In this document: positions 16,064-23,907 of the stretch, piece after piece | How positions within the stretch are numbered: the first letter of the stretch is position 1 | Layout: every line of letters starts with the position of its first letter | From: Hyphomicrobiales bacterium | GTDB taxonomy: Bacteria; Pseudomonadota; Alphaproteobacteria; Rhizobiales; Beijerinckiaceae | NCBI GenBank assembly: GCA_900473415.1 | Contig: UCLR01000045.1 | Coordinates: forward strand, 253,618 to 317,617 | Reading direction: 5' to 3' | DNA length: 64,000 nt | Position numbers and translations under genes: made by a program | Notes under the pieces: generated by a model | Databases searched by the model: none | Told to the model about the DNA's origin: nothing | What the model saw: only the letters and a program-made list of their open reading frames with translations

Positions 16064-17062
16064 TCAGCCCCCGAAACGGTCCCGCCAGGCCGGCAGCGCG
16101 TTCGGGAATGGCAGGGCCTTCGCTGCATGGACGCCGCGTGCCACGGCTCGCGCCAGCACGTCGGCCGCCGTGGCGCAGAGCTCGGTCAGGGCGTAGGCGT
16201 CGGAAGGAGCGCCGCTATAGCCCGTCGCCGCGGCGAAGACGATGTCGCCGTCGAGCGGGGCATGTGCCGGGCGCAAAGCGCGGGCGAGGCCGTCATGGGC
16301 GGCGAGCGCGAGCCGGCGGGCTTGCGGCTTGGTCAGCGCCGCATCGGTGGCGACGAGCGCGATGGTGGTGTTCTGGCCAGTGCCGCCCTTGAAGCGCAGG
16401 GCGGTGTCCTCGGGCGTGATGGCTGCCGGCCAACCGAGGCCGCCGAACTCGCCCTCATGCTCATAGGGGGCCGCCCAGAAATGCGGGCCGGTGCCGATGG
16501 TCGCGCTCCCGACCGCGTTGACCGCGACGAGGGCGCCGACGACCTGTCCCGTTGCAGCCCTGGCGCTCGCGGAGCCGATGCCGCCCTTGAGCCGTGCCGT
16601 GGTCGCGCCGTAGCCGGCGCCAGCCGTGCCGAGCGCGAAGCTTGTGGAGGCTGCGGCTGCAGCCTGTGCGCCCAGCTCGCGATAGGGCGTCTCGCCCTCG
16701 CCGCGCGCCCAGGGCTTCTCGCCGCCATTGCCGAGATCGAACAGGATGGCCTGCGGCACGATCGGCACGCGGAAGGGGCCGACCGGGAAGCCTCGGCCCT
16801 GGCTCGCGAGCCAGCGCATCACACCATCGGCCGCGCCTAAGCCCCAGGCGGAGCCGCCGGAGAGCACGATCGCGTCGACATGCTCGACGGTCATCTCGGG
16901 CAGGAGAAGGGCGGTCTCGCGGCTGCCCGGCGCGCCGCCGAGCACGGCGGCGGAGGCGATGGTCGGGCGCTCGAAGATTGCAGCGGTCACGCCGGTCGCT
17001 GCCGTTGCGTCATCTGCGTGGCCGACGCGAACGCCGCGGACATCGGTGATGAGGTTGAGCAT
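16064..17062 (-). CDS. P1-family peptidase (DmpA/L-aminopeptidase/D-esterase type)
   Basis: The 332-residue protein starts NLITDVRGVRVGHADD, the signature of the DmpA/P1 family, and includes the LSGGSAWGLGAADGVMRWL block, GAGYGATTARLKGGIGSAS and a VVGALVAVNAVG strand. Members are autoproteolysed Ntn-fold hydrolases acting on N-terminal residues of small peptides or beta-peptides. Cleavage would produce alpha and beta chains with a new Ser/Thr nucleophile; the exact site cannot be proved by eye. Probably cytosolic; there is no signal peptide. It is divergent from the Spy-like gene. Confidence 0.88.
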   Translation of the reverse strand: MLNLITDVRGVRVGHADDATAATGVTAAIFERPTIASAAVLGGAPGSRETALLLPEMTVEHVDAIVLSGGSAWGLGAADGVMRWLASQGRGFPVGPFRVPIVPQAILFDLGNGGEKPWARGEGETPYRELGAQAAAAASTSFALGTAGAGYGATTARLKGGIGSASARAATGQVVGALVAVNAVGSATIGTGPHFWAAPYEHEGEFGGLGWPAAITPEDTALRFKGGTGQNTTIALVATDAALTKPQARRLALAAHDGLARALRPAHAPLDGDIVFAAATGYSGAPSDAYALTELCATAADVLARAVARGVHAAKALPFPNALPAWRDRFGG

Positions 17063-17238
17063 GGAGGGGCATCCGATGGCGAACCGAATCGCTAGGGTTC
17101 GCGTTGTCGCAACATTACGATCTTTTCATTTTGGGGCCATTGCCGGTTCAGGCACGCAAACCCAGACTGACCTCATCGCCTATCGGTTTCGAGACCCGCT
17201 GAGCGACTGACTGACCGGATTGCCCAAGGGAGATCCAC

Positions 17239-17847
17239 ATGAAACCCGTTACCGTTATTGCCGCTTCCGCGATCGCCATGCTGGCGGGCGGCTTCGCCCT
17301 GGCGCAGCCGCAGCCGATTCCGCCGGCAGGGGGCGCGCAGCAGACCCAGGAACAGACCCGCGACCAGCGCCGCGAGGAATTTCGCCAGCGCCGGGCCGAG
17401 CGCGTGAAGGCGCGGATCGACGAGCGGCTTACCAAGCTACGTGCCGACCTGAAGCTGAAGCCCGAACAGACAGCCGCCTTCGACAAGGTCGAGGCCCTGA
17501 TCCGTCAGCGCAGCGAGCAGCGTGGCGCCCGCGTTGCGGCAATGCGCGAACAGCGCGAGAGCCTGCGCCATGCCGACATGATGGAGCGGCTCGATGCCAT
17601 GGCCAAATGGCAGGGCGAGCGGGCGGCCCAGGCGAAGGAGCTGGCCGATACGGTGCGTCCGCTCTGGTCGACGTTGGCCGACGAGCAGAAGACGGTGCTG
17701 CGCCGCGCGGTGCGCGAGGCGATGGCGGAAGGGCGCGAGCGCTTCCGCGAGATGCGCGCCTGGCGCGGCGGCTGGCAGCATGACGACGAGGACGGAGACC
17801 GCCGTGGCCGCCGTTGGCGGGACCGGAACGACGATCGCGACGAGTGA
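17239..17847 (+). CDS. Periplasmic Spy/CpxP-like LTXXQ-type protein
   Basis: The 202-residue protein has a signal peptide (MKPVTVIAASAIAMLAGGFALA, cleavage before QPQP) and a long, charged, helical body rich in Arg, Glu and Gln. RLTKLRADLKLKPEQTAAFDKVEAL fits the LTxxQ repeat class (here LKPEQ) of CpxP/Spy-type ATP-independent periplasmic chaperones and metal-resistance proteins. The C-terminus is acidic and arginine-rich (DDEDGDRRGRRWRDRNDD). It may act as an envelope-stress buffer. It is transcribed alone; a canonical terminator follows 48 bases after the stop. Confidence 0.8.
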   Translation: MKPVTVIAASAIAMLAGGFALAQPQPIPPAGGAQQTQEQTRDQRREEFRQRRAERVKARIDERLTKLRADLKLKPEQTAAFDKVEALIRQRSEQRGARVAAMREQRESLRHADMMERLDAMAKWQGERAAQAKELADTVRPLWSTLADEQKTVLRRAVREAMAEGRERFREMRAWRGGWQHDDEDGDRRGRRWRDRNDDRDE

Positions 17848-17895
17848 TCCCACCCCACTCGGGCGCTGACGAAGACGATCCGCATCGACGAACTC

Positions 17896-17922
17896 GCCCG
17901 GCATTTGCCGGGCTCTTTTTTT
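17896..17922 (+). terminator. Rho-independent terminator of the Spy-like gene
   Basis: GCCCGGCA and TGCCGGGC form an eight-base stem with a two-base loop, followed by CTTTTTTT. It lies about 50 bases after the stop codon. Confidence 0.88.
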
Positions 17923-18156
17923 GGGAAGACGCCGCTCTTCGCGGGCGAATCGGGAGCCGGTCCGCATCAGGAAATTGCGGCGTGTGGCGCCGAGTCGAGC
18001 CGGGGGCGGGCTAGGGGTGGGCTCTTGCCTTGCTTTTGCCGGAATTGCTAACGCCCGGAAGATAAAAGGGATTTCGGCGTTCACCATATCCGTTCAGTTG
18101 CGATTTACGGCTGGCCGTTTACGCTTTGTCAGTAACTGCGATGCGAGAGGTCAGCC

Positions 18157-18309
18157 ATGAAGCAGACGTGGTTAACATGGGTCATGCGGGCCTTCATCGG
18201 CTCCGTTTTCGTCCTGTGCCTCTTCGGGCCTTATGCGCTGTCGATCCTGATCGGCTGTCTCGGGCTCGGCTGCTACTACTTCCGCCATGAGGTCGGCTCG
18301 CATCTGTGA
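18157..18309 (+). CDS. Small membrane protein (50 residues)
   Basis: The product begins MKQTWLTWVMRAFIGSVFVL and has one or two hydrophobic segments (AFIGSVFVLCLFGPYALSI and LIGCLGLGCYYF) ending in FRHEVGSHL. GAGAGG lies eight bases before the ATG, and a strong bidirectional terminator follows 22 bases after the TGA. Between terminators on both sides, this is a self-contained transcription unit. Two cysteines near the second segment could bind metal or form a disulfide. I know no function. Confidence 0.65.
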   Translation: MKQTWLTWVMRAFIGSVFVLCLFGPYALSILIGCLGLGCYYFRHEVGSHL

Positions 18310-18330
18310 GCCTGACGTCCAGCCATACGG

Positions 18331-18370
18331 ATACGAAAAGGGCGGCTCGCGAAGGCCGCCCTTTTCGTAT
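18331..18370. terminator. Bidirectional Rho-independent terminator
   Basis: ATACGAAAAGGGCGGC pairs perfectly with GCCGCCCTTTTCGTAT around an eight-base loop. It gives GC stems followed by TTTT on both strands, serving the small membrane-protein gene (plus) and the converging membrane-protein gene (minus). Confidence 0.9.
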
Positions 18371-18385
18371 CAGCGGAAGGCCTGG

Positions 18386-18751
18386 TCAACGGCGCATGAC
18401 GATCCAGCTGAAGAGCAGCATGGCGCAGAAGACGATGATCGAGCCGATGGCGGCGAGGGGTTCGCCGCTGGCCGGCGAGCCTGTGTGAATGAGCGCGACC
18501 CCGATCGTCATGATCACAGTCCCGATGATCCAGACGAAGACCTGGGCCCGGGCGAGGCGCGCTTTGTCGATGACCGGATGGGCCTCGTAGAACAGTCCGA
18601 AGAGGAAGAGCGAGACCCAGCCGAGCAGATTCAGATGGGCATGGGCCGGCATCGCCGCGTGGTCATGCGTGGCGGCCATCATGATGCCCCAGGCCATGCC
18701 GACGAGCACTGCCAGGATGGCGACCGGATAGCTGATCGACGACGCGCGCAT
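18386..18751 (-). CDS. Histidine-bearing small integral membrane protein
   Basis: The 121-residue product has four hydrophobic segments. I chose ATG 18751 because GGAGG lies six bases upstream; an ATG five codons earlier is possible. Between helices 1 and 2 is THDHAAMPAHAHLNLLGWV and at the end of helix 2 LFGLFYEAHP. Histidines at 29, 31, 37, 39 and 58 near membrane interfaces recall the haem- or copper-binding helices of haem-copper oxidase subunit I and NnrS-type proteins, but the protein is much shorter. Its role is unknown; metal or haem binding is inference. It ends at a bidirectional terminator. Confidence 0.72.
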   Translation of the reverse strand: MRASSISYPVAILAVLVGMAWGIMMAATHDHAAMPAHAHLNLLGWVSLFLFGLFYEAHPVIDKARLARAQVFVWIIGTVIMTIGVALIHTGSPASGEPLAAIGSIIVFCAMLLFSWIVMRR

Positions 18752-19106
18752 AACCCCCCTCCCCAATTTTGAACATGCCTAGCATGCCCGTGTTGTGCTG
18801 ACGATAGGGAAGGGGGCGCGTGTGGCGGGGCGTCCGGTGATGGCGGGCCCGATGGTCCAATGGTCGGCAGGAGGCGGCACTTCTTCGTCTAAATATCCGC
18901 GGAGATGAAATCAAACAAATATGAGTTGACTTTTAGATGTTCTTGCGAACTGAAGCTCTTTTTTCGTTACCTGCCGATGGTGTCACTGGCGCGTCATAAT
19001 AGCATTGTTATACGTATATGAAGGCGTTGTTCGTCTTCGGCTTGCATTCTTTAAAGAACAGAATCGTTTCGCGTGGAAATTTCGTCGCGTTCGCAAGGAG
19101 TGCGGC
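18752..19106. other. Intergenic gap, AT-rich in its second half
   Basis: This 355-bp divergent gap is GC-rich at first and clearly AT-rich from about 18890 to 19080. It contains TTGACTTTT near 18925 and a TATACGTATA palindrome near 19010 that could be part of a promoter for the gene at 19107. No further gene or RNA is evident. Confidence 0.5.
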
Positions 19107-19430
19107 ATGATCGACCGGCGTGGCATTCCCGAAGAGAGCACGAATGCAGCGTGGTCGACCGGCCGCGCCCGTGTCGTTTCGCCCCCTTGCGATCGGGTCT
19201 CCGTGACCTGTTCCTATGCGCTCAGCACCGACAAGAAACACTATGTCGGCTTCATAACGGGCAGGTTCGGCCCGTTCATCAGGTTCCATGCTCCGCTGGC
19301 GATCCATTGGCCCGGCGGGGTCGTCTGCACCGTCACGGTCACCAGCTTCAGCGAGCGGCTGGTTTCCTTCCGGGTTCCGCGAGAGGACTGGCTCGTCGAG
19401 GAGCCGATGCTGATCGCGTGGAGCGCCTGA
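19107..19430 (+). CDS. Hypothetical protein (107 residues)
   Basis: ATG 19107 is preferred because AAGGAG lies six bases before it; an open frame extends to 19005 but has no better start. The product is MIDRRGIPEESTNAAW followed by beta-rich blocks (VVSPPCDRVSVTCSYAL, HYVGFITGRFGPFIRFHAP, VVCTVTVTSFSERLVSFRV). It has no signal peptide or membrane helix. No family is recognised; the strand pattern and length could suit a small beta-barrel domain. It is monocistronic and convergent with rpsD. Confidence 0.6.
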   Translation: MIDRRGIPEESTNAAWSTGRARVVSPPCDRVSVTCSYALSTDKKHYVGFITGRFGPFIRFHAPLAIHWPGGVVCTVTVTSFSERLVSFRVPREDWLVEEPMLIAWSA

Positions 19431-19448
19431 AGCGCGTTCGGACAAAGA

Positions 19449-19479
19449 AAAGGGGACGGCACGAGGTGCCGTCCCCTTT
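19449..19479 (-). terminator. Terminator of rpsD, probably bidirectional
   Basis: AAAGGGGACGGCAC pairs with GTGCCGTCCCCTTT around a three-base loop. On the minus strand it is followed by a U-rich stretch (TTTTCTTT), 40 bases after the rpsD stop; on the plus strand the tail is short. Confidence 0.88.
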
Positions 19480-19519
19480 GAACTGTAACAGACGGATCGT
19501 GCGATCCGGCCTGCTCCGG

Positions 19520-20137
19520 TCAGCGCGAGTAGAACTCGATGACGAGGTTCGGCTCCATCTGCACCGCGTAGGGCACGTCCGTCAGCGTGGGCGTGCGGGT
19601 GAAGGTGGCGGTGGACTTGCCGTGGTCGGCGTCGATGTAGTCCGGCACATCACGCTCGGCCAGCGTGGCCGACTCGATGACGATGGCGAGCTGGCGCGAG
19701 CTCTCCTTGACCGCGATCACGTCGCCCGGCTTGACCTGGTAGGACGCGATGTTGACGCGCTTGCCGTTCACGGTGATGTGGCCGTGGTTGACGAACTGGC
19801 GGGCGGCGAAGACGGTCGGCACAAACTTGGCGCGGTAGATCACGGCGTCGAGACGGCGCTCGAGCAGGCCGACCAGGTTCTCGCCCGAGTCACCCTTGAG
19901 GCGGATCGCCTCGGCGTAGTAGCGGCGGAACTGCTTCTCGGAGATCGAGCCGTAGTAGCCCTTCAGCTTCTGCTTGGCGCGCAGCTGCGTGCCGAAGTCG
20001 GACGGCTTGCCCTTGCGGCGCTGGCCGTGCTGGCCGGGGCCGTATTCACGACGGTTGACCGGGGACTTCGGGCGGCCCCAGATGTTCTGACCGAGACGGC
20101 GGTCAATCTTGTATTTCGCCTCGTGGCGCTTCGACAT
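19520..20137 (-). CDS. rpsD: 30S ribosomal protein S4
   Basis: The 205-residue protein is full-length S4: it opens MSKRHEAKYKIDRRLGQNIWGRPKSP, has the central KQKLKGYYGSISEKQFRRYY block and the S4 RNA-binding domain (LLERRLDAVIYRAKFVPTVFAARQFVNHGHITVNGKRV). It binds the five-way junction of 16S rRNA early in 30S assembly. As in many alphaproteobacteria it stands apart from the main ribosomal protein operons. A strong hairpin terminates it. Confidence 0.98.
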   Translation of the reverse strand: MSKRHEAKYKIDRRLGQNIWGRPKSPVNRREYGPGQHGQRRKGKPSDFGTQLRAKQKLKGYYGSISEKQFRRYYAEAIRLKGDSGENLVGLLERRLDAVIYRAKFVPTVFAARQFVNHGHITVNGKRVNIASYQVKPGDVIAVKESSRQLAIVIESATLAERDVPDYIDADHGKSTATFTRTPTLTDVPYAVQMEPNLVIEFYSR

Positions 20138-20239
20138 GTCGCGTGTCCTCTATGGTTCGCGATTCTGAGGACCGCGCCCTCCTGGCCCCTCGCGGGGTGA
20201 CAGATCCAGCTTCCGAAGAAGAGCGGATCGCGGGTGCGG

Positions 20240-20270
20240 AAAAAGCCACGCGGCCCCGTGAGGAGCCGCG
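20240..20270 (-). terminator. Rho-independent terminator of the His/Tyr-rich protein gene
   Basis: On the minus strand a CGCGGC/GCCGCG stem with a ten-base loop is followed shortly by TTTTT. It lies about 65 bases after the stop codon of the gene at 20335-20574. Confidence 0.6.
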
Positions 20271-20334
20271 CGACGAAGGGGCATATGACCGAAAGCCGGC
20301 TTCGAGTCAATTCCGCCGAGGCGAAAAGCCGGAT

Positions 20335-20574
20335 TCAGTACCAGTGGCGGTAGCGGTGATAGCCATAATAGTGATGGCGTGGGCGGTGCTTGTACCACCC
20401 GTAATGGTGCCCGCGATTCCAGCCATAGTGGCGACGCGGACCGTGGCGGTACATGCCGTGATGCCCGTGCCCTCCGTGCCAGCCATGTGGCTTTGCCTGG
20501 GCCTCGGAGCTTGATCCGAACCCCGAGAAGGCGAAGCCGGCGGCTAGCACCGCGAGCAGCAGCAGTTTCTTCAT
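20335..20574 (-). CDS. Secreted His/Tyr/Gly-rich small protein
   Basis: The 79-residue product has a signal peptide (MKKLLLLAVLAAGFAFSGFG, cleavage probably after AQA). The mature part is almost entirely His, Tyr, Gly, Arg and Trp, for example HGWHGGHGHHGMYRHG and HHYYGYHRYRHWY at the extreme C-terminus. ATG 20574 is preferred to 20589 because it directly precedes the signal peptide and follows GGAG. Such proteins are common in Hyphomicrobiales and are poorly understood; metal binding through histidines is plausible but unproven. It is upstream of rpsD on the same strand, separated by a terminator. Confidence 0.7.
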   Translation of the reverse strand: MKKLLLLAVLAAGFAFSGFGSSSEAQAKPHGWHGGHGHHGMYRHGPRRHYGWNRGHHYGWYKHRPRHHYYGYHRYRHWY

Positions 20575-20640
20575 GACGTCTCGCTCCATCCTGCGTCGTC
20601 GTAGGGGAGGAAGGAACGTTTGGAATCCATCGCGGTTCCG

Positions 20641-21501
20641 TCAGTTCGCCAGCGGCATCGGCTCGATGGCGATGCGCGCGAGGCCGTAGCCCGCGAGCGC
20701 GATGCGCAATGGTCCGCTCAGCCCCCGGCCTGCGGTGAAGACGGCGGTGGCGTCGGGGCAGGGGATGCCGGCGGTCGGTCCGAGCAGCTCCGCGACGCGG
20801 CGCGCGATGGCCGGGGCCGGGTCGATCCATTCGACCGGCCAGGGTGCGAGGCGCCGCATCCGCTCGAGCAGCAGGGGATAATGGGTGCAGGAGAGCGTCA
20901 CCACATCGGTGCGGCGGCCGGCTTTCTCGACGAAGCAGGGCGCGATCTCGGCGATCAGCGCATCATCATCGACCGGCTCGCCTTTCAGGGCCCGTTCGGC
21001 GAGGCCGGCCAGCTTCGTCGAGCCGACCAGCGTGACCTCGCATTCGGCGGCATAACGCTCGACCAGCTCGCGGGTATAGACGCGGGCGACGGTGCCCGGC
21101 GTCGCCAGCACCGAGATCATTCCGCTGCGCGTGGCGCCGGCGGCCGGCTTAATGGCAGGTACGGTGCCGACGAAAGGGATGGCGAAGCGCGCCCGCAGCG
21201 CCGGCAGCACCAGCGTCGAGGCGGTATTGCAGGCGATCACCACCAGGTCGGGGTGAAAGCGAGCGACCAGCCGCTCCATCACGGCGAGCACGCGGGCGAC
21301 GAGAGCATCCTCGCCGAGCCGGCCATAGGGGAAGCCGGCATCGTCGGCCGCATAGACGATATGGGTGCCCGCGCAGATTTCCGTGGTGCGGGAAAGCACC
21401 GTCAGTCCGCCGAGGCCGGAATCGAAGACGAGGATGGTGGGTTGGAGCCGGGGGATCGCGAGGGGGCGGTAGCCCGTTCCGGCTAGGAGATCGACCTGCA
21501 T
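20641..21501 (-). CDS. murI: Glutamate racemase
   Basis: The 286-residue enzyme has the two catalytic cysteine motifs of MurI: VVIACNTASTLVLP and VTLSCTHYPLLLERM, and the opening ILVFDSGLGGLTVLSR. It converts L-glutamate to D-glutamate for peptidoglycan. About 20 residues precede the family start, so an internal start is possible. The gene is divergent from the MarR-GNAT gene. Confidence 0.95.
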   Translation of the reverse strand: MQVDLLAGTGYRPLAIPRLQPTILVFDSGLGGLTVLSRTTEICAGTHIVYAADDAGFPYGRLGEDALVARVLAVMERLVARFHPDLVVIACNTASTLVLPALRARFAIPFVGTVPAIKPAAGATRSGMISVLATPGTVARVYTRELVERYAAECEVTLVGSTKLAGLAERALKGEPVDDDALIAEIAPCFVEKAGRRTDVVTLSCTHYPLLLERMRRLAPWPVEWIDPAPAIARRVAELLGPTAGIPCPDATAVFTAGRGLSGPLRIALAGYGLARIAIEPMPLAN

Positions 21502-21584
21502 GGCGTTGCCGCGGGGTGTTAAAGCCCGATTGCGCCAGAGACCCGTTAAAGGAAGGTCAACGCGGCGTTTCGGCGCTGTCTCGA

Positions 21585-21609
21585 ATTTAGTTGACTCAGT
21601 CCACTAAAT
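21585..21609 (+). promoter_or_regulatory. 25-bp palindromic operator, probably for the MarR-type protein
   Basis: Two 12-base arms (ATTTAGTTGACT and AGTCCACTAAAT) meet at a central C, and 11 of 12 positions pair. Length and symmetry fit a MarR dimer site. It is 27 bases before the ATG of the MarR-GNAT gene, where binding would block transcription or early elongation, which suggests autoregulation. Confidence 0.7.
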
Positions 21610-21636
21610 CGGCTGGCTTTGGTGCGGAGGTGCGCC

Positions 21637-22563
21637 ATGGACGCCATCGAAATTGCAGCCGTCGCGGCGATCCGCCGCTTCAACCGCTTTCACACACGCT
21701 GGGTCGGGGCACTCGGCGGCAACCTTCACGGCTCGGGCTTCGCGCTGACCGAGGCGCGGGTGCTCTACGAGCTGGCGCAGCGCGACGACTGGCAGGCCGC
21801 CGAGATGGCGAAGGCGCTCGGGCTCGACCCGGCCTATCTCTCGCGCATCCTGCAACGCTTTGCCGAGCGCGGCTGGCTGGAGCGCAGCCGCTCGCCCGCC
21901 GATGGCCGCGCCTGGCGGCTCAAGCTGACGGAAGCGGGCAGGGCCGCCTTCCGGCCGCTCGACGAGGCTTCGAGCGGGCAGGCGCAGGCGATCCTCTCGC
22001 GTCTGGCGCCGCCGCAGCAGGGCCGGCTGCTCGATGCCCTCACCGATGCCGAGCGGCTGCTCTCGGACGAGGGGATGGTGCGGCCGGTGCCGATCATCCG
22101 CGAGCATCGCGCCGGCGACATGGGCTGGGTGATCAGCGCCCATGGGCGGCTTTACTCGGAGGAATATGGCTGGGATCTCACCTTCGAGGCGCTCGTCGCC
22201 GAGATTGCCGCGAAGTTCCTGCGCGAGTTCAAGCCGGGCCGCGAGCGCTGCTTTATCGCGGAGCTCGACGGCGCGCCTGCCGGCTCCGCCTTCGTCGTGC
22301 AGGATGACGAGGCGACCGCCAAGCTGCGGCTCGTGCTGGTGGAGAAGCGCGCGCAAGGATACGGCCTCGGCAAGAGGCTGGTGCAAGAGGCGGTCGGCTT
22401 CGCACGCGCTGCCGGCTATGCGCGCATGGTGCTCTGGACGAACGACATCCTGCACGCGGCCCGCGCGATCTACATCGCCGAGGGCTTCAAGCTGGTGGCC
22501 GAGGAGCGGCACCATTCCTTCGGGCAGGATCTGGTCGGGCAGAACTGGGAGCTGGTGTTCTAG
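21637..22563 (+). CDS. MarR-type winged helix fused to a GNAT acetyltransferase
   Basis: The 308-residue protein joins two domains. Residues 1-145 are a MarR domain: LTEARVLYELAQRDDWQAAEM, a recognition helix LDPAYLSRILQRFAERGWL and a wing RSPADGRAWRLKLTEAG. Residues 150-308 are a GNAT domain with the acetyl-CoA loop KRAQGYGLGKRL (238-243) and GYARMVLWTNDILHAARAIY. CGGAGG precedes ATG 21637 by six bases. Fusions of this sort are known in the MarR/GNAT group; the acetyl acceptor is unknown. The near-perfect palindrome just upstream suggests the protein controls its own gene and perhaps divergent murI. Confidence 0.9.
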   Translation: MDAIEIAAVAAIRRFNRFHTRWVGALGGNLHGSGFALTEARVLYELAQRDDWQAAEMAKALGLDPAYLSRILQRFAERGWLERSRSPADGRAWRLKLTEAGRAAFRPLDEASSGQAQAILSRLAPPQQGRLLDALTDAERLLSDEGMVRPVPIIREHRAGDMGWVISAHGRLYSEEYGWDLTFEALVAEIAAKFLREFKPGRERCFIAELDGAPAGSAFVVQDDEATAKLRLVLVEKRAQGYGLGKRLVQEAVGFARAAGYARMVLWTNDILHAARAIYIAEGFKLVAEERHHSFGQDLVGQNWELVF

Positions 22564-22572
22564 GCTCAGACC

Positions 22573-23907
22573 CTAAGCCTTCAGCCGGGCCAGCGCTGCG
22601 GCCGCCTCCCTGCCGGCCAGCGTCGCGCCACCGACCGTCATCGCGCCGCCGCCGGCCGTCGCCTCGCCGGCAATGACGATGCGTCCGCCGATCGGTTGGG
22701 CCAGCGCTGCGCGTGCGCCGTCATGGCCGGGATCGCAGACCGAATAGGAGCCGCGCGCGAAGGGATCGGTCCACCAGGCCGGGAATGAGACGGCCTTTAT
22801 CGCCTTGCGGAAATCCCCGCCGACCATCTGCGCCAGCAAGTCGACGACATGGGTGCGCGCCTCCTCGGTCCCGGCCTCGGAGAGCTTGCGCGCGTAGTCG
22901 CCGCCGCAATAGCCGATGACGAGGTCCTTGCCTTCCGGGAACATGTCGAAATTCATCAGCCGCTCGGGCGCCGCGGCTTCGAGGAAGCTCGTGCCGGGCG
23001 CGATGCCGAAGCGATCGCCCTCGACGCGGAAGGCGATCTTGGTCAGCGCGCCCATATGGATGCCGGCGAGCGCATCGCGCGTTGCGGCTGGCAGCTCGGG
23101 CGTGAAGCGGATGCTGCCCGATTTCAGCACGCCGACAGGCACGGTCAGGATGCAACCCCGCGCCCTGATCTCGCCGGAGCGGGCGGTGATCGTGACGAGA
23201 GGCCCGTCCCAACGGATAGCGCTGACCGGCTCGTTCAGCCGGATATCGAGGCCGGCGCCGGAACGGGCGACCAGATTGCCGTAGCCGGTCGGCACGATGA
23301 GGTCGTCGCCGGACCACAGGCGCTGGTAGTCCCGCGCCGAGATGCGGCTCGATTCCTCGCCGATCGAAAGCAGCAGGCCTGATGCCGCGATGGGCGCGCT
23401 GTCAGGCCCGAGATCGCCGAGCAGTTCGGCGATCGACATGTCGCGCTGGCCGAGATCTATCGTCTCGAGCCGTCGGTCGATCTGGCGGAAGGCCTCGCGC
23501 CGACGGCGGCGATCCTCGTCCGCCATCGGCTTGCCCTCGGCGAAGAGCCGGAAGCCGCCACCCCAGGATTCTGCGGCCGTCTTGATGTCGAGCTCGCGCG
23601 CGATCTGGACCCAGGGATTGCGCTCGGCCCAGTGTATGAACATCGCCCCGGCATCGTAGCTCGGGCCGAGAGAGGCGTCGGTGAAGGCGCGCCCGCCGAT
23701 GCGATCCCGCGCTTCCAGCACGATTGGCTTGCGCCCGGCCTCGCGCAAAGCGCGCGCTGCGGCAAGGCCGGCTGCCCCCGCCCCAATGACGACGATGTCG
23801 GCGTCGGTGGCGGCGGCGACGCGGCCGGTGACGGCGAAAGCAGCGGCCATGGCTCCGCCCCCCGAGAGCAGCCTGCGACGGTCGACCCTGGTCTGGCGCG
23901 GTTTCAT
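22573..23907 (-). CDS. Tat-exported flavin monoamine oxidase-family protein
   Basis: From ATG 23907 the 444-residue protein has a twin-arginine signal (VDRRRLLSGGGAMAAAFAV) and then the FAD dinucleotide motif DIVVIGAGAAGLAAARALREAG, the RDRIGGRAFT block, and the C-terminal GRIVIAGEATAGGGAMTVGGA, where monoamine oxidases bind the flavin. An ATG 14 codons earlier exists but would bury the Tat signal. It should oxidise a primary or polyamine substrate in the periplasm, giving aldehyde, ammonia and hydrogen peroxide. It ends nine bases from the converging MarR-GNAT gene. Confidence 0.87.
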   Translation of the reverse strand: MKPRQTRVDRRRLLSGGGAMAAAFAVTGRVAAATDADIVVIGAGAAGLAAARALREAGRKPIVLEARDRIGGRAFTDASLGPSYDAGAMFIHWAERNPWVQIARELDIKTAAESWGGGFRLFAEGKPMADEDRRRRREAFRQIDRRLETIDLGQRDMSIAELLGDLGPDSAPIAASGLLLSIGEESSRISARDYQRLWSGDDLIVPTGYGNLVARSGAGLDIRLNEPVSAIRWDGPLVTITARSGEIRARGCILTVPVGVLKSGSIRFTPELPAATRDALAGIHMGALTKIAFRVEGDRFGIAPGTSFLEAAAPERLMNFDMFPEGKDLVIGYCGGDYARKLSEAGTEEARTHVVDLLAQMVGGDFRKAIKAVSFPAWWTDPFARGSYSVCDPGHDGARAALAQPIGGRIVIAGEATAGGGAMTVGGATLAGREAAAALARLKA

